Assembly (NCBI GenBank): GCA_938042055.1
Contig: CALIRX010000047.1
Span: 1 to 16,679, forward strand
Source: an uncultured Candidatus Saccharibacteria bacterium
Lineage (GTDB): Bacteria > Patescibacteriota > Saccharimonadia > Saccharimonadales > Saccharimonadaceae
Length of the DNA: 16,679 bases
Direction of reading: 5' to 3'
The position numbers were made by a program, and so were the translations under genes. This document shows positions 5,837 to 13,196 of this stretch, one piece after another. Under the pieces are notes generated by a model. That model made no database searches. It saw only the letters and a program-made list of their open reading frames with translations, and had not been told where the DNA came from. The stretch's first letter is position 1; the number at the start of each line of letters is the position of its first letter.

Positions 5837-7276
5837 GATATAGAATCGGTCGCCGTCCTTATGGTCATTGACAATTACTGACGACAAGTGCCCAGAGTAA
5901 GTCTGCGGAATTTGAGACTTTACGCTGTGGCTAACGTATAAAGTTTGTCCGACGTTTGCTGGTGCTGTGTGGATAATTGATATTTGGTGATAGTTGTGCT
6001 TTTTAAGCGCTTCGTAAATTGGCGATTCTTCTTTGCTGACCAATAACGAGAATGAATCGGTCGGCGCGGTATTCTTACGGAGCAGAGACAAATCTTTATT
6101 GAAGCGTGAAGTTGCTTCTGGGAAATAACGATAACTATCAATGTAGCGGAAGCTGCCGCCTGCCACCATAACGATGATTAACATTGATATAAGAACCAGT
6201 CCTGTGCCGCGAGCGTATGGATTGCGCGGGAAAAGTCCGTACCACATGTTCATTAGGGATTCCAATCCGACCGCTAAGAGAATGAATAGCGGAATGATGA
6301 TTATTGGAGTGAGGCTTGGCTGGAAGATGAGTAGCGCCAATGCTAAGATTAGCCACGACCAAATCATAAACGAGCGGGCGCTGGAGATTTTTTGGAAGCT
6401 GCGGAATAGCCCTAGTCCGATTAACACCATTGCGTTGATGTCCATAATTGGCGTGATTTGGTTTCCTACGACTGATGGGAAAATGCGGATGTATGTGTAA
6501 TATAAAGTCCTGAGGTTCGAAGCGATATCAAAACTTAGGTTGTTGATGCCGATGAGGTTGTAAAATAGTGCGTGGGATTTATAGCAAAGAAAACTAATCG
6601 CACAACCAATCGCGAATAAAATAGCGGACGGCACAATCCAAGACTTGCGATATTTTCGGGAGATGAGAAAATAGCGTGGGTGTGGATGTAGAAAGGCGAT
6701 GATCAGAAGTCCCAGATTGATATACCAAAAATACGGAGTGAAGAGGCTAAGTGCCGTGGTGATTGCTAAGCTGATTCGCCAAATGGAAGCGTTCTGGGCT
6801 TTTTGGAGAATTAACGTGGCAAAAAGTAAAGTTAGCGCAGTGTAAAAGATGTATAAAATGCCGACAGTTGCGCTTTGTCCGATGAATAAGAATTGCCCAG
6901 TTGTCGCCATGATGAGTAGCGATAGAATCGTTGTGGACGGCTTAAACCAGCGTTTTAAGAGGAAGAAAATAGCGACGGAGCTGGCGATTGAAAGGATTAC
7001 GGCGGGCGCTTTAATTGTTAATAAACTGACGCCGAATAGCTTGAAGAATAGCAATTGAAGACGGTGAAATGGCAGATTTGTAACGGCGATTCCCTCGATA
7101 CTGAAGTTCAAGTGATTTGTCGTATTGACCATGTCGATTTCTGCTTGCGACAAACCTCCCGGCACGTGCAACGCGGAAATTACAATAGCTCCTATGTATA
7201 GCAGCGCCAGCAACGTATAGCCGAAAACGTAGCGCCATCGGTAAAGGAATATATCGGTAACTTTTTGCTTTTTCAT
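5816..7276 (-). CDS. Polytopic membrane protein, possibly a GT-C glycosyltransferase
   Basis: 486 residues with about ten to eleven hydrophobic segments (for example 17-36, 89-107, 116-136, 140-157, 184-198, 214-232, 304-319, 323-340 and 357-374) and a soluble C-terminal tail of about 110 residues. The first outer loop (SQAEIDMV at 43-50) followed by NLPFHRLQLLFFKLFGVSLL at 67-86 resembles the start of GT-C proteins of the PMT/ArnT group, which glycosylate lipids or proteins at the outer face using lipid-linked sugars. I do not see an unmistakable catalytic Asp pair; Glu46 and Asp48 are candidates. The call is structural and tentative. The ATG at 7276 lies 7 nt after an extended -10 inside the 3' end of dnaB spacer, without a Shine-Dalgarno. 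Confidence 0.6.
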   Translation of the reverse strand: MKKQKVTDIFLYRWRYVFGYTLLALLYIGAIVISALHVPGGLSQAEIDMVNTTNHLNFSIEGIAVTNLPFHRLQLLFFKLFGVSLLTIKAPAVILSIASSVAIFFLLKRWFKPSTTILSLLIMATTGQFLFIGQSATVGILYIFYTALTLLFATLILQKAQNASIWRISLAITTALSLFTPYFWYINLGLLIIAFLHPHPRYFLISRKYRKSWIVPSAILFAIGCAISFLCYKSHALFYNLIGINNLSFDIASNLRTLYYTYIRIFPSVVGNQITPIMDINAMVLIGLGLFRSFQKISSARSFMIWSWLILALALLIFQPSLTPIIIIPLFILLAVGLESLMNMWYGLFPRNPYARGTGLVLISMLIIVMVAGGSFRYIDSYRYFPEATSRFNKDLSLLRKNTAPTDSFSLLVSKEESPIYEALKKHNYHQISIIHTAPANVGQTLYVSHSVKSQIPQTYSGHLSSVIVNDHKDGDRFYIYTSDRK

Positions 7277-7283
7277 TGGTATG

Positions 7284-7292
7284 ATTATAACA
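7284..7292 (-). promoter_or_regulatory. Extended -10 promoter of the membrane-protein gene, leaderless geometry
   Basis: On the minus strand, TGTTATAAT (7292-7284), identical to the promoter of the DHH gene. The hexamer ends 7 nt before the ATG at 7276. It lies in the gap after the dnaB stop, so this gene can be made independently of dnaX-dnaB. Confidence 0.7.
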
Positions 7293-7297
7293 CAATT

Positions 7298-8653
7298 CTA
7301 TTTATGATTGGGATCCAGACTCATAAAGCGTAGGCGTTCTGGGTGGAAGTATAACTGGACCTTACCAACTGGGCCGTTACGATGCTTGGCGATGATGAGG
7401 TCGGTAATATTCTGCTGGACTTCTGGGTTGTCTGGCTCATAATATCCAGGGCGATAAATAAAGCTCACGATGTCGGCGTCCTGCTCAATGGAACCGGATT
7501 CACGCAGGTCGGCTAGTTGCGGAATTGGCGGCGTGCGCGATTCAACAGAACGGCTCAACTGACTCAGGGCAATTAGCGGCACATTCAATTCGCGAGCAAT
7601 AAGCTTCAGTCCGCGGGAAATTTCCGAAACTTCCTGAACGCGGTTCCCGTTGTGGTTTCCGTTGGCTTGCATAAGCTGCAAATAGTCGACGATGATTAAT
7701 CCTAATTGGTTTTCATGAGCAATTCGACGTGCTTTCGTGCGCATCTCTAGAACCGATAATCCTGGAGTGTCATCGATGTAAATCGGCGCCTCAGCCATTT
7801 CTCCCATAGCTTCAGACAATTTAGCAAAATCTTCGTCGCTCAGATTTCCGGTGCGAATATTCCAGCTATCAACTCCCGACGCATCCGCCAACATACGATC
7901 GACCAGCTGCTCCTTACTCATCTCTAGGCTGAAGAATAGAACGGGATTTTTCTCAATCGTTGCCACGTTATAAGCCAAATTCGTCACCAGCGTCGTCTTA
8001 CCCATGGCTGGACGCGCCGCCAGAATGATCAAGTCTGATTTTTGCAAACCAGCGGTCATATTGTCCAGATCGCGATAGCCAGTACGAACTCCCCTGAGGG
8101 AACCTTTATTCTTACTGAGCTCTTCAATTCGGTCAAAGCTATCCGTCAGAATGCTTTCCAGACTGACCAAATCTTGCTTGGTTGATTGGTCTGACACACT
8201 GAAAAGTTCAGCTTCGGCCTTCTCTAATAATTCCTGCGTGGTCGTCGATTCGTCATAGCCAAGCTCGGAAATATCGCCGCTCGCTTTTATTAGACGCCTG
8301 CGAACCGCCGCTTGTGCAATCATTTCCGCGTAAGCTGATGCGTGCGCTGCCGTTGGGACGTAGTTTGTTAGCTCTGTCAGGTACGCCGATCCACCAACCA
8401 ATTCCAGTTCGTCCTTTCGCTTCAATTCGTCGGTTAAGGTCAGAAGGTCGACGGGCTTGTGTTTTTCAAATAGCCGCATCATTCCAGCAAAAATCAATCC
8501 GTGATTCTTGTCGTAAAAATCGCTAGGGTGAGTAATTTCTGCGGCGTCTGCCAAAACTTCCTCGTCAATTAAAACCGCCCCAAGCAAACTCTTTTCCGCG
8601 TCCAAATTTTGTGGCGGTATCTTCCCTTTTACTTCTTCGCTTTTATCTGCCAT
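7298..8653 (-). CDS. dnaB: Replicative DNA helicase DnaB
   Basis: The ring helicase that unwinds DNA at the replication fork and recruits primase. 451 residues, normal length and no intein. Seen: the N-terminal helical domain from PPQNLDAEKSLLGAVL (13-28) to about 150; the linker; Walker A AARPAMGKTT at 212-221; FSLEMSKEQL at 241-250; Walker B IIVDYLQLM at 320-328; SQLSRSVE at 364-371; and LRESGSIEQDAD at 383-394 with the arginine-finger region. It overlaps dnaX by one base (TAATG), and GGAGG within the last dnaX codons provides the Shine-Dalgarno, so translation is probably coupled. Pairing the helicase with the clamp-loader subunit in one operon puts two fork components under one promoter. 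Confidence 0.98.
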   Translation of the reverse strand: MADKSEEVKGKIPPQNLDAEKSLLGAVLIDEEVLADAAEITHPSDFYDKNHGLIFAGMMRLFEKHKPVDLLTLTDELKRKDELELVGGSAYLTELTNYVPTAAHASAYAEMIAQAAVRRRLIKASGDISELGYDESTTTQELLEKAEAELFSVSDQSTKQDLVSLESILTDSFDRIEELSKNKGSLRGVRTGYRDLDNMTAGLQKSDLIILAARPAMGKTTLVTNLAYNVATIEKNPVLFFSLEMSKEQLVDRMLADASGVDSWNIRTGNLSDEDFAKLSEAMGEMAEAPIYIDDTPGLSVLEMRTKARRIAHENQLGLIIVDYLQLMQANGNHNGNRVQEVSEISRGLKLIARELNVPLIALSQLSRSVESRTPPIPQLADLRESGSIEQDADIVSFIYRPGYYEPDNPEVQQNITDLIIAKHRNGPVGKVQLYFHPERLRFMSLDPNHK

Positions 8654-10101
8654 TAAATATCCTCCAGCTTAACTTCTTCGCCGCCACCCATTAATTCTGC
8701 AATTTCCGCCAATTTTTCGTCCTCTGGCGGTTTCTTCTCTCCAATTATATCAATTTCCAAATCCATCGCGGTTTCTTCTGAGATAATTTCTGAAATCAAT
8801 GGTTTGTTTTTTGCGTCGTCCAGCTTTTTCTTATAAAACGCGGAACCTGCGTAAATTGTCAATTTTTCACCGTCAAACGACCACTGGCTTTTCTGTAATA
8901 ATGACGCCAGCCCGAGGGATTTTTCCTTCGCTCTTTCAATGACTTTTTCCCAATTTAGCTCTAGTGGCGCGTCGGTTTTCTTTGGTTTTGCGGCGGGTTT
9001 TTTTGCTGGCTCGACTGGTTTTTCTTCTTTTTTAATCGGCTTTTCGGTCGGTTTGGTTGACTCTGCGGGCTTAATTGGTGTTGGTTTTGCGGCGGGTTTT
9101 TGGGGCGCAGTTTGAGTTGTATCTTTCTTTGTCGCGACTGGCTTTTCTGTCGGCTGAGAATTGCTATTCATGAATATCGTCAATAATTTCAAGTCTGGGT
9201 GCGGGTGTCGATCAACCTCGATCAATTGCTGAACCAGTCCAATAAGATTCGGATTTTTTCGTAATCTATTGCGAGCGATTGACAATAATTGATGCGACAC
9301 AACAACTGAATTCGCGCCGCTATTTTCTAATTCCTGAAAGATGTTTAAGACTTTCTCGTTGTCGTCGGACGGATATGAATCCAACAAATTGCCAAGCATC
9401 GTCGCGTCGCTAAGCCCCAAATATTCGGTAACCATATTCGCGGTTAGCGGATGGTCTGATGTTGCTAAAATCGACAATTGGTCAAGCGTGCTAATGCCAT
9501 CACGGAATCCGCCGCGGGAACGTTCAGCAATTAACCTGGCGGCGTCCTCTTCGATTGCGAATCCCTCTTTCTTCGCTATATTCATTAACTGGCGCATCAT
9601 AATTTCCGTCGGAATTGGGCGGAAGAAAAATTGTTGCACACGGCTAAGAATGGTGGCTGGAAGTTTGTCGGCGTCGGTTGTAGCTAAGATAAACACCACG
9701 TGCTCTGGCGGTTCTTCCAGGGTTTTTAATAGCGCGTTAAATGCTGATTTTGACAGCATATGAACTTCGTCGATGATATAAACTTTTTTCGGCGCAGAAA
9801 CAGGCGCGACTTGGGCTTTTTCTCTTAAAGCGCGAATGTCGTCAACGCCGTTATTGCTGGCTGCGTCAATTTCAATAATATCCAAGTTTGAGGAGTCGTC
9901 ATCATATGGCAAGTGGTTAATTTCGTGCGCCAAAATTCGCGCCACTGATGTTTTTCCCACGCCACGCGGTCCAGTCAACAAATACGCATGAGCAATTTTT
10001 CCCTGCTCTAACGCTCGACGTAAAATACTAGTCACGTGATCTTGACCTAAAACTTCATCCAAACTGCGACTGCGATATTTACGATATAGCGCCTGACTCA
10101 T
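8653..10101 (-). CDS. dnaX: DNA polymerase III clamp-loader subunit gamma/tau, zinc module missing
   Basis: The AAA+ subunit that loads the sliding clamp and links polymerase to helicase. 482 residues. Seen: KYRSRSLDEVLGQDHV at 8-23, Walker A GPRGVGKT at 44-51, DIIEIDAASNNGVDDIR at 74-90, Walker B YIIDEVHML at 108-116, ALLKTLEEPP at 123-132, and sensor/arginine-finger ATTDADKLPATILSR at 140-154. A Pro/Lys-rich linker (313-378) leads to a C-terminal tau-like domain. The four-Cys zinc module that normally lies between Walker A and DAAS is absent: the segment at 60-73 is short and Cys-free. An A7 run in the linker could allow a shorter gamma form. The ATG follows TATAAT by 9 nt with no Shine-Dalgarno. 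Confidence 0.97.
   Translation of the reverse strand: MSQALYRKYRSRSLDEVLGQDHVTSILRRALEQGKIAHAYLLTGPRGVGKTSVARILAHEINHLPYDDDSSNLDIIEIDAASNNGVDDIRALREKAQVAPVSAPKKVYIIDEVHMLSKSAFNALLKTLEEPPEHVVFILATTDADKLPATILSRVQQFFFRPIPTEIMMRQLMNIAKKEGFAIEEDAARLIAERSRGGFRDGISTLDQLSILATSDHPLTANMVTEYLGLSDATMLGNLLDSYPSDDNEKVLNIFQELENSGANSVVVSHQLLSIARNRLRKNPNLIGLVQQLIEVDRHPHPDLKLLTIFMNSNSQPTEKPVATKKDTTQTAPQKPAAKPTPIKPAESTKPTEKPIKKEEKPVEPAKKPAAKPKKTDAPLELNWEKVIERAKEKSLGLASLLQKSQWSFDGEKLTIYAGSAFYKKKLDDAKNKPLISEIISEETAMDLEIDIIGEKKPPEDEKLAEIAELMGGGEEVKLEDI
8998..9004 (-). other. Candidate -1 slippage heptamer in dnaX
   Basis: On the minus strand seven A read in frame as GCA AAA AAA (codons 366-368), which fits the A_AAA_AAA slip pattern. 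A -1 shift here meets TGA after 20 codons, giving a gamma-like product of about 390 residues that lacks the tau-specific end. Programmed slippage in dnaX is known in E. coli and transcriptional slippage on A runs in Thermus. I see no clear downstream stem-loop or upstream stimulatory Shine-Dalgarno. Confidence 0.4.
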
Positions 10102-10110
10102 TACTTATGT

Positions 10111-10138
10111 ATTATAGCGCAAAGTGCGGGATTAGTAA
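10111..10138 (-). promoter_or_regulatory. Promoter of dnaX-dnaB, nearly leaderless
   Basis: On the minus strand, TTACTA (10138-10133), a 16-nt spacer and TATAAT (10116-10111). The -10 ends 9 nt before the ATG, so the leader would be only about 2-4 nt, too short for a Shine-Dalgarno. Confidence 0.65.
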
Positions 10139-10143
10139 GCCTC

Positions 10144-10893
10144 TTAGTAGTCAGGAATGGGAACTTCTTCGCCGCTTTCTAAAATCATGGTCTTTCTCGG
10201 CCACAGTTCTATCGGCTCATCAATGTACGGCAAGTCGGTCGCTTTTGCGATAGCTAGCATAGCCATGTCTATCGGTGCATGTAAAGCTCGGCGGCGAGAC
10301 TTATGATCTGTCGAAGCGGTATAATCCCTATACGCTGCTGTATAGTCAATGGGGCCACACAGGGTAACATGGATCTGTTCGTTTTGAGGTGCATATGCAT
10401 CTAGATCGGTAGGCCATGGTTCGTAATGAATTCCTACTGGTAATAAGTTGGGTTTCACCCCCCCTATGCTTGCTCCAAATAAAATCCGCGATGCGCCCGT
10501 TCGGCCTTTGGTAACTTGAGCACTGCCTGTGTATGCGCCTTCTGGAAAGATGAGTAGTGAGCGTCCGTCAAGCAATGCTTGTTTGGCCATTTTGAGTCCG
10601 ACTTCTAAATATTCTTTGCCACCGTGCACCTCGAGCGGTATAGTGTGTAGTGCATTTTCTATCACTAGTCGCCGCACTGCCGTGTACACAGAACTATTTT
10701 TATACGCCAATCGCGAGCTGATAACAACATCGCAGTCTTCAGGCAGGCCTGCTGGTATAGCAAAGATGTCACGCATGCAGGCATGATTTGCTACGAATAC
10801 ATTTGGTCCTTCTGGTATGTCGTCAAAGCCGTGAGTGGTAATGGTCATTTCCCGGCCCATGGTCTGTAAGAGCGGTTTCTTTCCCCTGTTCAT
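10144..10893 (-). CDS. PlsC-type 1-acyl-glycerol-3-phosphate acyltransferase
   Basis: Probably transfers an acyl chain to a lysophospholipid or lysophosphatidate at the membrane. 249 residues. Seen: the catalytic HX4D motif in ANHACMRD (His37, Asp42), LAYKNSS at 62-68, FPEGAYTGS at 116-124 (the FPEG motif that binds the phosphate), TKGRTGASRI at 128-137, and LPVGIHYEP at 151-159. There is no clear transmembrane helix, so it may be peripheral. The ATG overlaps the stop of the SGNH gene (ATGA), which indicates one mRNA and coupled translation. Saccharibacteria generally lack fatty acid synthesis, so acyl chains would have to come from outside. plsC is a likely symbol but the exact substrate is not certain. 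Confidence 0.85.
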   Translation of the reverse strand: MNRGKKPLLQTMGREMTITTHGFDDIPEGPNVFVANHACMRDIFAIPAGLPEDCDVVISSRLAYKNSSVYTAVRRLVIENALHTIPLEVHGGKEYLEVGLKMAKQALLDGRSLLIFPEGAYTGSAQVTKGRTGASRILFGASIGGVKPNLLPVGIHYEPWPTDLDAYAPQNEQIHVTLCGPIDYTAAYRDYTASTDHKSRRRALHAPIDMAMLAIAKATDLPYIDEPIELWPRKTMILESGEEVPIPDY

Positions 10894-11498
10894 GCCTGCC
10901 TCGCTTTCAAGGTATTTTTAACAATGCGTGCCACTAAGCGGTGACCTTTTGTTGAAAAATGAATACCATCAGATAGCGGTATGAACGGTAGCTCAATGTA
11001 CTCACCAAGCGTCTCCTTATTCTGTAAGATCTCTTGTCGTATAGCTTCTGATTGTTTCGTAAACTCTGGACCAGAATCTTCACCAGTTGAAAATGCTGGT
11101 GGCAATAGGTATATGACGTCGGCGCTGTCAACCAGCTTTTGATAATTCGTCAAATCTTGGATGACAGCTCGCGCCGTCCTACCGTATTGCTGCTGTAAAT
11201 CATTGGTGCCAAGGGCGATGATGATGGTATCTACATTGCCAGCTTGCTGGAGGGCTTTCGTAAAAGCTTGCTTGCCATTCTTGTGCGGCTTTGCCTTACA
11301 GAAATCTCCTGCCACGCGGCCCGATACGCCGTCGGCGATGATATGTGCTTTGCCTCGCAGTTCCCGCTTCAGGCGGTTGACCCACCGGTCGCTGTATCGT
11401 ACTCGCGATCCAACTAAATTGTCTCCCCAGACATTAGAATCGCCGTAAATAAAAATTCGCTTAATGCTGCTAGTTGTTTGATTTTGTTTCCTGATCAT
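10890..11498 (-). CDS. SGNH/GDSL-family hydrolase
   Basis: An esterase or lipase of the SGNH fold. 202 residues, typical length. Seen: block I IFIYGDSNVWGDN with nucleophile Ser21; block II ADGVSGRVAGD with Gly60; block III ALGTNDLQQQYG with Asn99; and block V LSDGIHFSTKGH with Asp177 and catalytic His180. There is no signal peptide, so it should be cytoplasmic. I chose the ATG at 11498 because GGAG lies 6 nt upstream and the predicted start of transcription (about 11516) leaves an 18-nt leader; an upstream ATG at 11510 and a TTG at 11534 are less suitable. It overlaps the PlsC gene by 4 nt. Natural substrates may be lysophospholipids, acyl-CoA or acylated sugars; sequence alone cannot decide. 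Confidence 0.85.
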   Translation of the reverse strand: MIRKQNQTTSSIKRIFIYGDSNVWGDNLVGSRVRYSDRWVNRLKRELRGKAHIIADGVSGRVAGDFCKAKPHKNGKQAFTKALQQAGNVDTIIIALGTNDLQQQYGRTARAVIQDLTNYQKLVDSADVIYLLPPAFSTGEDSGPEFTKQSEAIRQEILQNKETLGEYIELPFIPLSDGIHFSTKGHRLVARIVKNTLKARQA

Positions 11499-11522
11499 AC
11501 TAAACTCCATGTTTCTGCAAAT

Positions 11523-11551
11523 AGTGTAATACAATATGCCGGGTTGGTCAA
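11523..11551 (-). promoter_or_regulatory. Promoter of the SGNH-PlsC operon
   Basis: On the minus strand, TTGACC (11551-11546), a 17-nt spacer and TACACT (11528-11523). It overlaps the stop codon of the upstream DUF2797-like gene. The predicted start near 11516 supports the ATG at 11498. Confidence 0.6.
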
Positions 11552-12423
11552 AACAACGCCAGCTGCGTGCTGGGTATTTCTATGTCAATGACGCCGTCAA
11601 TTTTTTGCGCCCGATAGCCAATAAGCTTTTTAATGTTGTAAGCCAGCAGCTGACCGTCGTAATCAGTGATGACAATTGAGCCGATGACACTGCGTACATG
11701 TCCGACCAATTGACTATAATCCTTCATTAAAACGACACGTGACAAATCAACGCCAGCGGTTTGAAAATAATCTTCACAAGGAATTAGTTCGGATTTCGGA
11801 AACGACACGCCAATTTTCTGCTCTATTTCAAGTAATTTTTGTCGCAATTCCCTTTCGCCGGCTGCACGGTCAAAAGGTAGTTTTATCAATTCCATCTTCT
11901 TAGAAACTGGCAGAGTTTCAACTATTCCGTCCAGCTTGGAAATTTTCGCCTCATATTGCCTGGCGATTAATGCCGAAGAAAACGTTTCTAATTTTATGGC
12001 TAATCGCGCTCCCTGCTCTAATAATCTCCGAATTCCGCGCTCTTCTTGCGAGATTCCAACTTTTATGACGTTCGGTGCGAAGTATGCCAAGTAAACAAAG
12101 TGCGGATTTTGATTGATTTTTTCTTGTTGGGCAGAAACCGAATTGGCGTTGTAAAATGCTGGATTAAAGCCAGTTTTGTCGCGGCATTTTAAGCAATTTT
12201 CATACTTTTCATCAACTGTGGCGTGATCTGGACAGATTTGGCTACAGCGATTTTCAAAATCCACCCAACCCGCGCAATATTTAACGGGAAAATCAAACTT
12301 AAGATATAAATCTTGCTCGAGCAATTCATGACGCTCAATTTTATCACCAACTTGACATTCGACGAATGGCTTATTGTCAGCGTTAAAACTGGCGTAACTG
12401 AGCAAAAACTCGCTCGGTAGCAT
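11548..12423 (-). CDS. DUF2797-like protein: Cys-rich zinc site plus GIY-YIG-like core
   Basis: 291 residues; biochemical role unknown. Seen, numbered from the chosen start: a Cys-rich part (CAGWVDFENRCSQICPDH, then CLKC further on) at about 50-85 that could bind zinc, then FVYLAYFAPNVIKVGISQEE with RLLEQGAR shortly after. The YLA...KVGIS...R...EQGA pattern resembles the DUF2797 family and, more distantly, GIY-YIG nucleases. I base the family name on memory of that pattern. The C-terminal 120 residues show no motif I know. The ATG at 12423 is preferred: AGGG precedes it, overlapping the stop of the upstream gene 8 nt away. A TTG at 12459 would add 12 residues that overlap that gene. It is co-transcribed with the 171-residue gene. 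Confidence 0.7.
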   Translation of the reverse strand: MLPSEFLLSYASFNADNKPFVECQVGDKIERHELLEQDLYLKFDFPVKYCAGWVDFENRCSQICPDHATVDEKYENCLKCRDKTGFNPAFYNANSVSAQQEKINQNPHFVYLAYFAPNVIKVGISQEERGIRRLLEQGARLAIKLETFSSALIARQYEAKISKLDGIVETLPVSKKMELIKLPFDRAAGERELRQKLLEIEQKIGVSFPKSELIPCEDYFQTAGVDLSRVVLMKDYSQLVGHVRSVIGSIVITDYDGQLLAYNIKKLIGYRAQKIDGVIDIEIPSTQLALF

Positions 12424-12431
12424 AAATTTCC

Positions 12432-12947
12432 CTACAGTGCGGCTTCGACTGCAGCCCAAGTTGCGTCAGGATTGTCTTCAGGGATGATGATTGTAACTTG
12501 GTCGCCGACGTTAATTCGGAAGTAAGTTACGCTAGCAAGCAAAATACGATATTCGCGGCCAGAAGCCTCGACGTAGTAAATTCCGTCGTGCTGGACAAGT
12601 GTTCCGATGACTTGCTTTCGTGGCACAGGACCGATTTGCTTATAGATAAAGCTGCCGTCTTCAGCGATTGTCAATTTCATCAGGTCGCCCTCAACCAACT
12701 TCGACTTTGAAGCGTAGTTGGCTGGGATTGGGTAATTTTTGCCGTCTGGACTAAGCATCATCTGTCCGTCAAATACGCCTTCGATAATTTTTCCTGTCAC
12801 ATCATCTGACGAATTTTTTGGCGTGACAACTTGTCCATCGTCGCCAATAATACTAATCAATAATTCTTTTGCGGCAGCTAAATTGGTTTCCGCCTCTTGA
12901 ATAAGTGTCCTCAGACGCTTAATTTGCTTTTCTGGTAATTCAGACAT
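12432..12947 (-). CDS. Uncharacterised 171-residue protein, coiled-coil start and beta-rich body
   Basis: I cannot name a function. Residues 1-32 are a charged helix (KQIKRLRTLIQEAETNLAAA) likely to form a coiled coil. The rest is beta-rich with two similar halves: GKIIEGVFDGQMMLSPDGKN and YPIPANYASKSKLVEGDLMK at about 52-91, then IGTLVQHDGIYYVEASGREY and VTYFRINVGDQVTIIIPED further on. GD near the end of each half suggests two small barrels, as in OB- or TRAM-like folds. No signal peptide or membrane segment is seen. It reads like a conserved Patescibacteria protein, but that is an impression. It is first in a two-gene operon with the DUF2797-like gene. The ATG at 12947 has only a weak, distant AAGGA. 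Confidence 0.75.
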   Translation of the reverse strand: MSELPEKQIKRLRTLIQEAETNLAAAKELLISIIGDDGQVVTPKNSSDDVTGKIIEGVFDGQMMLSPDGKNYPIPANYASKSKLVEGDLMKLTIAEDGSFIYKQIGPVPRKQVIGTLVQHDGIYYVEASGREYRILLASVTYFRINVGDQVTIIIPEDNPDATWAAVEAAL

Positions 12948-12990
12948 GGTTCTCGCAATTCCTTTGTCTATTTTTATAATACTTAACTAA

Positions 12991-13019
12991 TATATAGCAT
13001 ATCCTTACATTTATATCAA
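12991..13019 (-). promoter_or_regulatory. Promoter of the 171-residue protein gene
   Basis: On the minus strand, TTGATA (13019-13014), a 17-nt spacer and TATATA (12996-12991), with TGC before the hexamer. The leader would be about 38 nt. Confidence 0.55.
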
Positions 13020-13032
13020 GTCGCGTTATCTA

Positions 13033-13075
13033 TTTTTATTCAATTTTCCACAGCGCTATAAGATATGAATAAAAA
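13033..13075. repeat. A/T-rich 10-bp dyad with a DnaA-box-like loop
   Basis: TTTTTATTCA (13033-13042) and TGAATAAAAA (13066-13075) are perfect inverse complements. The loop contains TTTTCCACA (13044-13052), which fits the DnaA-box form TTWTNCACA. It is a single box, not a cluster. The dyad could act as a two-way terminator or as a regulatory site. Confidence 0.4.
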
Positions 13076-13135
13076 AGTGTTGCAAATTTTACTCTTGAAA
13101 TTGACGTGTGATTCGTGATATTAAGATTGGCGACA

Positions 13136-13166
13136 TAAAAATCACCGCCCAGAGCGGACGGTGATT
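13136..13166 (-). terminator. Rho-independent terminator of rplJ-rplL
   Basis: On the minus strand, AATCACCG and CGGTGATT pair (plus 13140-13147 with 13159-13166) around an 11-nt loop that can pair further, followed by a T-run. It lies about 30 nt after the rplL stop. Confidence 0.88.
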
Positions 13167-13196
13167 AAACGAAACAAATTGGCGTTATATAACAAA

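Noticed and set aside
9028..9033. Second A-run in the dnaX linker as a slip site
   Set aside because: The frame reads ATT AAA AAA GAA, which does not fit the X_XXY_YYZ pattern.
11498..11534. Upstream TTG start for the SGNH gene
   Set aside because: It overlaps the -10 region and lies upstream of the predicted transcript start; the ATG at 11498 has a good Shine-Dalgarno.
12423..12459. TTG start for the DUF2797-like gene
   Set aside because: It overlaps the upstream gene and adds unrelated residues; the ATG at 12423 has AGGG upstream.
13076..13140. Plus-strand promoter-like TTGAAA and TATTAA (about 13095-13125)
   Set aside because: It would only read into the rplL terminator region, with no gene ahead; the match is modest in A/T-rich DNA.
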